Below are positions 24,610-39,664 of a stretch of DNA of 64,000 nucleotides, one piece after another. The position numbers and the translations under genes were made by a program. The stretch is from Tetrahymena elliotti 4EA (lineage: Eukaryota > Ciliophora > Oligohymenophorea > Hymenostomatida > Tetrahymenidae), in the NCBI GenBank assembly GCA_000231825.2, contig JH720357.1, forward strand, positions 348,767 to 412,766, given 5' to 3'. Under the pieces are notes generated by a model that had not been told where the DNA came from, ran no database searches, and was given only the letters and a program-made list of their open reading frames with translations. The stretch's first letter is position 1, and each line of letters begins with the position of its first letter.

Positions 24610-26835
24610 TTTCTAAAGAATTTAAATAATTATATGGATAAAAATGAGTTCTTTTAGATTAAACAAAATACAATTATCTTAAGGATTCGCTTATGCAGTT
24701 TCGTATTAATATGATTGCTTTTGTTTATAATAAAAAGCTGTTAATATGATTTAGAAGCATTTTAAAACTAAATACATTTAATGGTTGTGTTTGTTTTATT
24801 ATATTGTAGTTATCAATCAAAATAGATTCATTTTATTGCCTTTATGTATTTACACCTCCTTTTGTTTTTGTCAGATCTTGAAGCTCAACCGCATCATAAA
24901 AAATTGGATCTTTCTACATGTAAAAATAAGAGAAATGCTAATACTAGTTAGTTGTAAAATATTTAGTTTGTTTGTTAATATTATTATTGGTTAATATTCT
25001 TTTTAATTAAAACCAGAAATTCTTTAAATTTAATAAAAAAAAAGATTTGAACAAATTCGAATATGTAAATTAAAAGATAAATGTATGCCACACACAATTA
25101 ATATTTGAATTTTATAATTAATTTACTCTATTTATAAAAAAAATAATTTGAGAAGGAGGATATAAATCTTGCAATCTCCAAGCTCACAAAGAAAAATATT
25201 AGAATCAATAATTCGTAATGATATCAGTAAAAAATATATTAAATTGAAAAAGAAAAGTTTTTCAAATTACAAAAAATCAATAGATCAGAATTAAATTATT
25301 TTGCGATTTTAGTTTTTATCAAGAGCAATGATTTTGAATACTAAAAATGATTTTAAAAATAAAAAATAGGATTAAATCAAATTTATTACAATTTATTTAA
25401 AAATTAATGTTCTTTTAATATTATAAATTTTTGGTGAACAATTAATTAGAAAAGTAGTATTTGCAATTTATATTTAAATAAATCTTTAGGCAAATTTTTT
25501 ATATCCAGGATAACTTTAAAAAATAAATTTATTCCGATTTTTAATTAAATTTGACAACAATATTGCAAGTCAAGTCTAATTACATAATGGTTAAACTAAA
25601 ATGAAATTATGAGTCTTATCTTCTTATCTTACTTAATTTAGAATGATTCTAGTATTAACTATTTAAATTTTAATAATTGCATAAATCTCTGAAAATTCAT
25701 AATTATCAAAAACAGTCATATTATTTAGATTTAGCTTTTTTTGCAATTATTCTTTCAAGATAATTTTAAGCATATAAATACTAATAAAATTTGTTTTTAT
25801 TTTGACAAAATAAAATTACGAATTGAAAAATCACAAATATATACTAATAATTTTTAATAAAAGATAAAATTTTTTAGAGGTAAGAAAATAAATGTAAAAA
25901 GAGTGTAATAGAAAGTAAGTTAATTTGATTATTTTCAATTTTGGATTAAGCTTGATAATATTTTAAAATAAATAATGAGTAAGAATGGGATATATTTATG
26001 AATTATAAATTTTGGATTTATGTAAATTTCTTAAAAAAGTTCTAACAAATTTTCTAGAATAATTTGAAGTACTAACAAAGAAATTAATTATATTTATTAG
26101 TAAATGAATTATTAATAAACAATTAAATCTAACTATTTTTTAGATTAATTTTATACTTTTGATTTTTTTTATTTTCAAAAATAATAATTCTGAAAGCTGT
26201 GTTTCTTCAATAATTTAATGTGTTTATTTTAATTCTAATATCCTTTATTTACCCAGATGTAGGCAATTCAAAAGTATTTTATTCCTCTAATGTATTTAGC
26301 AAATTAAATAAATGAAGATAGCTAAGAATAATTGGATAATTTGAAAATAAAATCTTTAAAATATATAGTTAGTAAGTAGAGTATAGTAAAGAATTTAGAT
26401 TAGAAAGAGAAGTTAAAAATTGCGCTAAAAAATATGAGAAATAAATAGAAAATTTATCTAAAATATATAAATTTAATAAAAATATTTATTAGAATCCATC
26501 TACCAATTTTGTTTTTTATTTTTATTTTTTGCTTTTAAGGATGCATGCATAGATAAATGTATGTAAAAATATACATGTATGACTGATTAATAAATAAATA
26601 GATTGATTTATTGATAAACTAGCTATCTGATTGTTAGATTGAGTTAGTAAAGAAAAAAATAAAAAATTAAATTTCTGAATTAGCAGTCAAAAATTATAAT
26701 TGTCTGAAAGTTTAAAAGAAGAATCCATGTCAAGTAATTAGAAAAAATTAAAAAAAGAAAAATTAATCAAAATTAGGAACAAAAATTGATATAAAAGAAG
26801 ATATAAAAGAAGTAGAAAGTAAAAAGCAACTAACT
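24610..26835. other. Intergenic, AT-rich, simple repeats
   Basis: About 2.2 kb between a minus gene start and the importin start, so it holds two divergent promoters. Short TGAT/GATT-type microsatellite sequence occurs near 26580-26640. A 69-codon plus frame at 24785-24994 shows no family features. No RNA gene recognised. Confidence 0.5.
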
Positions 26836-29800
26836 ATGTCTGAATTTTAATAGGAAATCGAATAACTTAAGCAATTATTGCAAACAACTTATTCAGGAAC
26901 TTCTACTGATCAAATTAAGCAAGCAGAATAAGAGCTTCAAAGAGTCTCTCATCATAAGGACTTTCTCAAGTATTTGGTTTAGATTATGAAGGATACAACA
27001 AATCCCAGTAAAATTCTTCATTATCAATTTAGCTACAAAAATTCATTTTATCAAAGAAAAATTCTAAACAAAATGAATTTTACTTCAAGTTTTTTAATTC
27101 ATTTGTGGATTATTATTCTCATATGAAAACTAAATAGTATTTTTTGTTAAAATAAAGTGCTTATGCAAAAATCCGCTTCAAATTACGTTTAAATTTATGT
27201 AAGAAACATTTACAACAACCCAACTTAGCATGGACAACATCAACTAATCTAAGAAATTACTGAGTAAATTGTAGTAGCCATGAGAGACCCTAACGTTTCC
27301 ATAGATTCCAAGCACAATATTTCTAAGGGTTTGAGCATTATTCTTAGCATGGATAGATGTAATTTTTCAAAATTTCAAAATTTAGCTTAGCTTTTTTACT
27401 ATATTTATTTCTTTTATTTATTTTTTTCCGCGAAAAAATTTAGAAAATGAAACAAAGTACAAATTATTCTAATTAGCTCAAGCTTGGATCCCTCAAGACG
27501 ATATTGTAATTTATTTTACTTATAGCAAACTCTCTCCATGCATAGCAATTGATGGAGATTCATATTCAAAGAATTCTGATTTCTTATTGAATTTTCAATT
27601 AAAATATAATAGAATTAACTTGCATCCACCTTCATTATTTTGTAGACCGTCATTGTCTCAACCCAACAAAAGGATTTCCTTTTGAACTTCTTCAGCTTAT
27701 TGAATATCCCTTTTTGCTCTATTGGCTCTAAGTATCTCCAAGATATCACTTCCTCTCTTCAATTGCTTGATGCTAATCAAAACGAGTTGGAAACAGCATA
27801 AATCTTCTAAAAGACTATCGAAGGGTACCAATACATTTAATTCATTATTAGCAAAAACCTTAGTTCTAAAATTAAACAGAGAAACATTAACTAATAAATA
27901 GCTGCTCCTATCTATTTATTTATCAGTCGTTTTTCAAGAAATAATTAATTAAAAGCTTTAATAAGACATACATACAAAAGAAATTTAAAAAGTAAAAAAA
28001 ATGCATAATATTACAATGAAGGGATTAAAAATATTTAAAAACTTCAAAAAAACTGCAATCATATAAAAAATAATTATATTGTTTTGAAAAAATTAATAAA
28101 TTCTTCAAATAAGCTTTAAAAATATATAAAAAAGTTAAAAGAAGTATTTAAATAGCAATATTCATTCAGTAAATACTCTAAAAATAGGCTAAGTAATTAA
28201 GATAATAAAAATACATTAAAGCAATATAAATAATATTATATCATAAGCACAGAAGAATATTGCAGCAAAAATATTTTAAATTAATGAAAAGCATTAAAAA
28301 AAATAGACAGATAGATAGATAGGATGAAGATTTAAAGATAATTGAAAATATTTGCAAAAAAAATTTTTAAAATGAATGAAAATAGCTTTTTATTAAATTG
28401 TTAATTTAAATAAATTAGAATGAAGGTCTTGAGCTTATGGGCAATTGTTTTGAAGGAATTAGTTCATTCAGTAATGGATTCAAAGAAGAAGCAATTAATT
28501 TTAATGGTCTTACAAAACGAAATATTAGCTAATTTAATATGTCATGGCATTTGTGTTACTTTAAATACTCCTTAATAAATTAAAGATTGTTTAATCTGCA
28601 CTTCAGGAAAATCTGAATTTGATAATGCTGCCAATACTTTAAAAGCACATCTTATCAAGACATACACTCGTATTAATCGTTCTATGTTCAATGAAAGAAG
28701 CAAATTTGATATCTCTAAAACTCAATTCTTCAAATTGCTTGAACAATCTCTTCCAATTATTCTCAAAGGTTTGATGCTATTCTGCCAATAAACTCCTAAT
28801 TTCTAAGATTAGCTTGAAAACCAATCTTTATCCTCTATTGTCATTGAATGCTTAAAATTCTCTCACATTTGTGCAGAACAAAGTGAATTCTATAAAATTT
28901 TCTAAGACTGCTCTCGTGTACTTCTTTTAGAAGTTATTTTCCCTTTGATGAGATCATCTCATTCTGAATAAGAATCTTTGGAAAACAATCCTGAAGAATT
29001 TGTCAGATTAGCCTTAGATACATGTGATAGACAAGTAATTAATTATAAAGTAGAATATTTTTAATATAAATAAATTATTTAATTAACAAATAGATTTCTT
29101 ACACTTATAAATGTGCTGCTGCTAAATTGCTTGAAACCGTCTGCGATTATATTGATGGCTTTGAAACTATTGTTTCTCTTTTACTTATTTAAATTGTAGG
29201 ATTTTCTATTTAATTCGAAAATATTGCTGATATTGATGCCAATTATCCTAACTTGGTTCCATTCAAAGAAACTGTTTTTATGAGTAAAACAGAAAGACAT
29301 ATCAGAATTGAAACATGTTTTGTTGGTTTGTCTGTTTTGAGCTATCTTACTCCCAAAAGACCTGATATTGTTGGATAAATCGAAAAATTACTCAAAGATC
29401 ATGCCCAATTCCTCTTCAACCACAGCATCCATAGTATTACTAAACAAAAACAAATTTTTACTAAGTTATTATTAAAAATATAGGATTAATCAAGGTTAGA
29501 ATTTGTTTGATGTTAGGTTATTACGCAGACTCTGTCTTCTAAAATGAAAAAGAAAATTATAAATCTCTTATTGAATTCCTTTTATCCTGCCTTACACTTA
29601 AAGAATAGGAAGACTAGGGTATTGTTTACTAAGCAATCGATTCTTTGTAAAACATCTATGACGATGATAATCAAGTCGTTTTAGTAAGTGAAAGTATTAA
29701 CGATGTATTACGTATTATCTTACCTCTCATTATCACCACAGAATTCCATTAATTCATGGATATCATTTTACATATCTTCAGGTATATATCAATTAATCAA

Positions 29801-31669
29801 TTTTTTGAAAGCATACGAATCTAAAAAACAAACATCAAAAAAAGAAGTGATTAATCAATCTTGAATAACATTGAAATTTTATACACTTCATAACAAAATT
29901 TTCCATTGATTTGTTGAAAATTTAAATAAAATTATATCCATTTATTAGTTATTTGAAAACTTAATAAAATGATTCATTAGCCATTATTGAATTTATAAAA
30001 ATAAATTTTAATAAATAAAAAGAAAATTAAATTAATATTGATTTTTAATAATATAGATATCATGGCAATAATATTGTAACTGAGAATGTGATTAACTGTG
30101 TTGGATTTTTGGTAAAAAGAATTATTGATGAAGTAAAGCTTATTGAAAGTAAATTAAGAAATGACTAAATCTATATCAATAAATGCTGGAATATTATTAG
30201 AGGTATGTCTGAGAACAAATTTATTGTTCCTCAATACATCAACGATATTTTAGAATAGCTCAGACCTCTCTTGTAATGTCTTTAATATCCTGATAAGATT
30301 GAATTCGATGAAGATATTATATTGCTTGTCGGTTCATTCATTAAGCATTAATAAGCTATCAACCCTATTTGCGGTGATTTAATTACTTGCTTCCCTCTTA
30401 TTCTTAAGAAATAATCATTCGTTTTTGGTCAACTCTTCACTACTTTAAACAGTGTTATTGTTTATGGAAAATAATTCTTGATCCAAAATGCTACCCACTT
30501 ACAACTTGTAAAAAATACTTAAATTAAAAAGAAAGATAATTAACTAAATTTAAATTAAAAAATAGATCATCAAGATGGCTTACGATGCTATGTTTAGTGA
30601 TAGTTCAAAATCCACTGATTCTGATAAGGCTGAAGGTGCTACTATTATGCAATTAATTATCTAAGTTTTATCAGAAAATCTCACTGACGAAATGTGGAAG
30701 GTTATTTTCAATGCAGCTATTTAACGTTTCTAAAACTAAACTAGACTTAGACATAGCTTTGCTTATGGAAGGTAATAAATTATATTGTTTCGAATTCAAA
30801 ATAAACAATTTATAATTAAATATTTAAATAGAACTGCAGGCATTTTGTTGAGTGGTTTCAGCTTCAATATTTAAAAAACAACATAAATTTTAACCGAAAT
30901 GGGTCTTTTAGAATAAGTCTTAGGTTTATGTGCTGATAAGTTAGATATGTACAAGAGAAATTATGATATCAAGGTGATAATAATATAGATCTTTATTTTC
31001 AATTTAATCATTCTTAACAAATTTTATTTTAAAATAGCTATTCATCTTGAGTATGAGTAAAGTCATTGTCCAAGTCTCTCTTGATGGTGGAAAAGTTCTC
31101 AAGATATTCGATTGTCTTATCAGTTTAATGATGAAGTAAAAGGAACTTGAATAAAAACTTGATAAGAAGAAAAAAGATAAAGAAGATGAAAACAATAATT
31201 ATAGTGATGAAGATGACGATGATGATGACGACGACGATGATGATGATGATGATGAAGATGATGAAGAAGAAATTGATGATAATGATGATCCTAATGTTAA
31301 CAACTATGACAGAGATTATGATTGTTCTGTTGTAATACATCATTTTATCTTTTAATTGTTTTTGATTAATGAATTCTTAATTTTAAATTATTTTTACTAA
31401 ATTTAAAGAGTGCTGATAAAGTCATGTTAAAATACATGGTTACTCCTGTAAGTTAGCTGGATGAATTCTAAATTTTCAAGCAATCTTATTCTACAATGAA
31501 AAACCAAAACTTTACTGTTTTACAATAATTAGTTTTTGGCTTAAACCAAGAAAAACAAAACTACTTGAAGTAATTATTGAGCGTCTAAAGAGTTGATGTT
31601 GGTGGTGAATAAGTTATTAGAGTAATTCGTTCAATCAAACGTAAAAACTAATAATAACCTCCTTAGTGA
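26836..31669 (+). CDS. IPO7: Importin-7/8-like karyopherin beta
   Basis: Starts at ATG 26836 (MSEFQQEIEQLKQLLQT); the upstream ATG near 26728 runs into TGA after 20 codons. The importin N-terminal pattern follows: KQAEQELQRVSHHKDFLKYL, then SASNYVQIYVRNIYNNPTQ (compare the family's RQAGVIYLKN) and SIDSKHNISKGLSIILSMD. Later exons are HEAT-like helices with LLEVIFPLMRSSHSEQESLE, matching the FPLM(C) region of importin 7. Exon 1 ends at 27007 and introns recur throughout. Near the C-terminus (about 31200-31290) comes a long Asp/Glu tract, as in importin 7/8, then a terminal helical part ending IRVIRSIKRKNQQQPPQ at TGA 31667. These proteins carry cargo such as ribosomal proteins and histone H1 through nuclear pores and bind RanGTP. 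One middle join (27900-28400) is uncertain. Confidence 0.85.
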
Positions 31670-34362
31670 ATAACTAGTTAATTAACACACTAATGATTGA
31701 GTAATAAGTTAGTTCTTTTGTTAGTTAATTGGCCAAGAATCAATCAATAAATCTATTATTTAGAAGTTTACAAATGAACGAGCTAAAACAACTCAATATA
31801 AAAATAATTTATTATTATAAAACATATAAAAACTAAAACAATATACACACAACACAAAATAATCAAAAATGTCTAATTAAAAAAGTAAGAAGAATTGTGG
31901 CATATTTGATTATATTTCAAAAAAAAACAATTATAAATAAAAAAGCAATGTTTGAGGATAATTCAAAATATAATTTTATCCATTTTTTAATATTTATTGA
32001 ATCCTAAAGTTATATCTCAGCATGTTTATATCATTTATGTGACCCTAAATTATTCCTTTTTTATTAAAACTCAAATTTACAAAACCTATTTTTCAAAAAC
32101 AAATTCTCAAAAAGTTTAATTGAAAATATCATTCATAGAAAAAAGAGAGAAACATATTAATTCAATTTCTTATTCAAAAAAGTAATTTATTTATTTATTT
32201 TTATAGAAAAATTACAAAAACTGAAATATTGAGAAAACCTTTCTTTTAAAAAGAAAATATCATCTTATAATACTTTTTTCTCATAAATATTCATTAACGT
32301 CTCACTAAATCACTTTTATGAAAACCATTAATTATTTATCATAAACGAATGCATATAATTGCATTGAATTCCTCTCATCATTTATTATTAATAATACTAT
32401 AAAAATAAATTGTTGTATATGTTTGCAGAAGATTAACATTATTTTTAAAGAAATTTGAAGAACAACAAAGAATTAGTTTATTTTTCTTTACATTTTTAAA
32501 ACTGATTCCGTTCAACAAAAATTCTTTTACATTTTAAATTTTGTCATTCTATAAAAACAGTTGTTTTTTTGTTTATTTTTTAAATTTCAAAATTAAAAAA
32601 GTTAATTTAAAAACATACATGTTATCTGATCTTTATTTTGTTTTGTTTTATTTTATTTTACTTTTTCATTCTTTAACTTTATTTTAATTGGATATTTTTC
32701 TTTTTTTTTGTTTTTTATTTATTTATATCTAATTAATTTTTTGATCTTTTATTTATTTATTTATTTTTATATTATTTAATTTTTATTTGATTTATTTCAA
32801 GCTGAGAGGAGGAGGAGGAGAATGTCTATTTTTCTTTGTTTAATTATCTAATTTAAAAAATATTTTTTATATATTGAGATCCTAAGAGAGAATTTTTGCA
32901 GATTCGAGTGCAAGAGCTCTAGAAATTATAGTATCTAGGCAAATAGAAAGGTTTTTTTTGAAATATCTTATTTTTTCTGAAAGATTTTTTAATCTTTAGA
33001 AAATGAAATGAAATTTAGCAATAACTAAAATGCTGTTTTTAAAAACTTGCAGGGAAAGGGAGTCATATATCGAGGACCACCCACTTCATCATTAAAATTA
33101 AAAAACTTGTTGGTTTGTTTCTAGTTATTGTTAAATTTAATTTTTTTTTATAATTATGATTTTGTTTATTTTTACAAATAATTTAATCTAATAAATATTT
33201 ATTACTTATTATTTATTTTCTTTTTGAAATTTTGAAAAATAAAAATCTTAATTAATTTAGAATAGAAAGGCAATATTATTAAATAAGAAATCTAAATAGA
33301 AATTTATAAAGTTAATTTTCAATTCAATAATTTTGATCAAAACCACTGTGAAAAGTAACACAAGAAAATAAACATAAACATTTCCTGAATATTTCAGTTG
33401 TTCCAAATATAAATCTTTAATTTTTCCAAAAATACTAAAAGATAATTCATTTCTCAACAATAAGGCAATCAAACAAATATTTTTTATTTTATTGATACTG
33501 AATGAAAAATGATTGGTTATTTATGAAATAATTGCATTTTTAAGAGCACTTATTTATTCATGTTTGCTTGAAAATTTAAAAAATAATTTAAGATAGAAAA
33601 AATAAATAAATGATAGAAAAAATTTATTGATTGATTAATAAAAATAATTGAGAATGAATGAATAAATGTATGTAGGTACGTAATTCTTGATAGAAATAAA
33701 ACATGAAATAAAAAAATAAAATAACAAACTAATTTTAGATAGAAATAAATAAATAAATGATTAATGATAAATTAAACTGGTAAAAGGTAGGTAGGTAGGT
33801 AAATAATAGTAAGTAAATATAAAGGCATTTACTTGAAAATAAAAGGAAAATTGGTTAGCAATATAAATAAATAAATTAATTTTTTAATAAACAAATAAGA
33901 AAGAAACAAGAAAACTCTCAAATAAATTAAATTAGGCAATCAGTATTATTTGTTTTTCATTCATATTTATTGACTCTTTATTTGATTTATTGATTGATTG
34001 ATTGACTAGTAAATTATTGATCCATTTATTCATTCATTTATTGATTTAATAAATAAATAACTCAAAGCAAATAAATAAATCGAGAGTCTGTCTTTGAATA
34101 TAAATAATATGATGGATGGATGGATCGGTCATTAAATAATTTTTTTATTGATTAAGTGTTAATTTCTTTTTGAATTAATAAATTAATAATTAAGTAAAAT
34201 AAATAATCAAAATAATCAGCAAATAATCAACTCTAAAAGAAATAAACAAAGAAACAAAGCATTACAGAGAGACAGGCAATTAAAAAAGGAAGAAGAAAAT
34301 CAAGTTTTAAATGAATAATATGAAAAGTAAAAACTAAATAGTTAAATTTCACTTCATATTTG
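31670..34362. other. Intergenic with a GC-richer island at 32800-33110
   Basis: Mostly AT-rich with tetranucleotide microsatellites (GTAG near 33787, GATT near 33990, GATG near 34110). The island contains a GAGGAGGAGG run, the block around 32895-32950 and the block GGGAAAGGGAGTCATATATC near 33053. A possible spliced plus frame (NRK joined to GKGVIYRGPPTSS) exists, but the minus strand is equally open, so no gene is called. Confidence 0.4.
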
Positions 34363-34429
34363 GCAAGTCTAGCCTCAACTAAAATGTGGATTCATCTATA
34401 TGAATCAGAGGGTTGAGGGAGGGACTTGC
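34363..34429. ncRNA. Candidate structured RNA: long three-helix hairpin
   Basis: Three nested perfect 7-bp helices: GCAAGTC (34363-34369) with GACTTGC (34423-34429), CCTCAAC (34373-34379) with GTTGAGG (34412-34418), and GATTCAT (34389-34395) with ATGAATC (34400-34406) closing a CTAT loop. It stands out in very AT-rich sequence. It lies about 210 bases upstream of the GSK3 start, with a T7 run around 34480. It could be an independent small RNA (strand unknown) or a 5' UTR element of the kinase gene. I do not recognise a known RNA family. Confidence 0.45.
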
Positions 34430-34640
34430 TTGAATTATTTTATATTTGCTTTGCGATTCCTCTCCTAAAGTTTCTTATTTTTTTAAAAAAAAGAGTAATA
34501 TGGCTAACCTATGAATGTGTCACAATCATAAGGAAATGTGATGCAATCGCAAAACCTTTAGCATGTAAAAGTTTTATTGAAAAAGCAATGAAAAATTGAA
34601 TAAAAAATGTGAAATTTTACTATAATATGAAAAGCAATAT

Positions 34641-37399
<2,759 letters not shown>

Positions 37400-38008
37400 A
37401 TGAAAAATAGCTGAACTTTTTAAATTCATAATCTCATTATTTAGTCTTCAATTATATATATAAATAAATAAATTAATGACAGCAGCTACATACAATAACA
37501 CTAAAAAATAGGAACTTTTAAAGCAAAATTTATTAGCGAAGTAAAAAAGTTAAAGCAGTTAGTTTGCAATGAGCTAAACAGATATCACACTACCTACCAA
37601 TAACAAATTATCACATATAAAAATAAATAAAATAGTGCTGCTTAACAAACAAACAAATAGATTAACTTTTTTATGATAGGAAAGAATAAATATTAATAAA
37701 AACTAAAAATAATAATAAACATAAATAAATATATGTACTCATTTGATTAAATCAATAATATTATAAAGATGTTTAAATCAATTTATTAAAAAACTTAATA
37801 ATCATTCATCACTATTCAGATAGTAATAACAATCAAAACAAACAAAGGCAATCTTATTTATTTCTTTTAAAAATAGAAAACTGCTTTTGGAGGTACCATC
37901 AATAAATACATTCATTCGTTTGAATAAAATTTGCATATAAAATAAAGTAAAATAATACTAATATAATTATACATACATTATTTTTTAAAACAAATTGGAA
38001 TATATATC

Positions 38009-38084
38009 TTTCTATCTATCTATATAACTATCTATCTTTCTATCAACCTTCGTACGTACGTACGTACCTACCTACCTACCCACC
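38009..38084. repeat. Compound tetranucleotide microsatellite
   Basis: TCTA units, interrupted, pass into four to five CGTA units (about 38051-38067), then CTAC units (about 38066-38080). Confidence 0.85.
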
Positions 38085-38483
38085 TAAAAATCTAAAACAT
38101 TCAATCACCTTAGCACTCTATGAATTCTATACTATCTCCCTATCTAATTTAAGTTGTGTAACTCAAAATGTTTCTGGATATATTAATTTGAGAAATTAGG
38201 ATCGTTTTAGATATTAAATAATTCATAAAATACTAATTTACTCAATAAACATTCATTCATGTATTTAAGATAACACCTAATCTTTCCTTTGGTTAATAAA
38301 ATAAATTCTTTTAAAATTGTTAAGCTGTCTGTCTTGATTTATTTCTTTTATTAAATTATCAATAATATGCGAATCAATATATTTTTTAAAATACCTGTAA
38401 AAATAAAAAATAGTGAATTAACAGTATTTCATAACTTTTATTATGTATAATTAGCTAGTTTGTGGTTTCCATAAATTACTTTT

Positions 38484-38671
38484 ATTATTAACATTTTGCT
38501 CTTTACCATTATTAATTCATTTGAAAGTTATTTAAAAGTTTTAAATGTTTTATTTATTTTCAAATAAACTTGTAAAAGAATAAATTTTTTGAAACAAAAA
38601 TCAAGCAAATTAATTTATGGTCATTGAATAAATAAAAAAATGTTAATTCCAATATTAAATTAAAAATACTA
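38484..38671. repeat. Direct duplication, copy 1
   Basis: About 180 bases, from ATTTTGCTCTTTA to the end near ATTAAAAATAC, repeated at 38766-38957 with high identity. The best part is about 100 bases around GTAAAAGAATAAATTTTTTG. No coding frame. Confidence 0.8.
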
Positions 38672-38765
38672 CTATTTAATTATTTATTCTTAACCTCATT
38701 AATATTTAAATTAGATTTTTAAAGAGTTTTAATTTATTAATACTTATCTTCAAAAAATACAAATT

Positions 38766-38957
38766 ATTATTATTAATTAGCATTTTGCTCTTTAAATTTG
38801 ATTAATCCATTTTATAGATAATTAATAGTTTTAAATGTTTGATTTATTTTCAAATAAACTTGTAAAAGAATAAATTTTTTGAAACAAAAATCAAGCAAAT
38901 TAATTTATGGTCATTAAATAAATTAAAATGTTAATTCCGATATAAAATTAAAAATGC
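38766..38957. repeat. Direct duplication, copy 2
   Basis: Second copy of the 38484-38671 segment in the same orientation, separated by about 95 bases of non-repeated sequence. Confidence 0.8.
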
Positions 38958-39664
38958 CTCTCTTTAAATATTCTGAAAATTAATTAATATTTAAACCATA
39001 AATATTTTTAAATTTTGTATTAATATTTATTTATCTTCAAAAATAATAATTTTTTAGATAAACAAATCAGTTTTAGAGAAAAACACTGCTTAATCAAAAA
39101 TTTTATATTAATTTTTAGTAGTATTAAAAAAACAAAATTATAAGTTAAGTTTGTAAAGATGAAATAAAATGAAAAAAGTATCTAAAATATCTTATCTTAA
39201 CGAATCAACAAATAAATAAAAAAATTGATGTTAATTGTATTGATAAATAAAAAACTAATTTATTTAAGGGAATGAAATTGCTGATCAGCTATCGGCTAAG
39301 TATTTATAAATAAGATTTTTTATTATATCAAAGTAGACTAAAATGAGATATTAATATGAAAAATAAAAGTGATTTTGTGATTTTTTTAGAAAGCAGAATC
39401 ATTTTAGAGTAATCAATTACCTAATAATATTTTTAAAATATGTTAAAAAACAAAGATTAATTGATTTAATTTATATGATAACAAAAAATTTATGCCAAAA
39501 ATCAAAAATTTTGATAATTTGTTAATATAAAAAATAAGCAAGCAAGCAAGATATTTATTACAATATTAGCAAAAGGAAATCCTTACAATTATACTTACTC
39601 ACTAACTTATTCATAACAAAAAGGAAATTATTCAAATTATAGCTTAAGTAATATAATAAATAAA

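Larger units (their letters stand above)
37400..39664. other. Intergenic with microsatellite and duplication
   Basis: Between two plus-strand genes. Apart from the compound microsatellite and the duplicated segment listed separately, I see only AT-rich sequence; it should include the promoter of the gene at 39665. Confidence 0.5.

Noticed and set aside
31125..31343. Open frames of both strands over the Asp/Glu tract (Met/Lys-rich plus frame and Ile/Val-rich minus frame).
   Set aside because: They are shadows of the GAT/GAA-rich acidic region of the importin gene, which explains the sequence in its own frame.
31871..31953. A 27-codon plus frame beginning MSNQKSKKNCGIFDY.
   Set aside because: Too short to judge, without a downstream exon that joins in frame.
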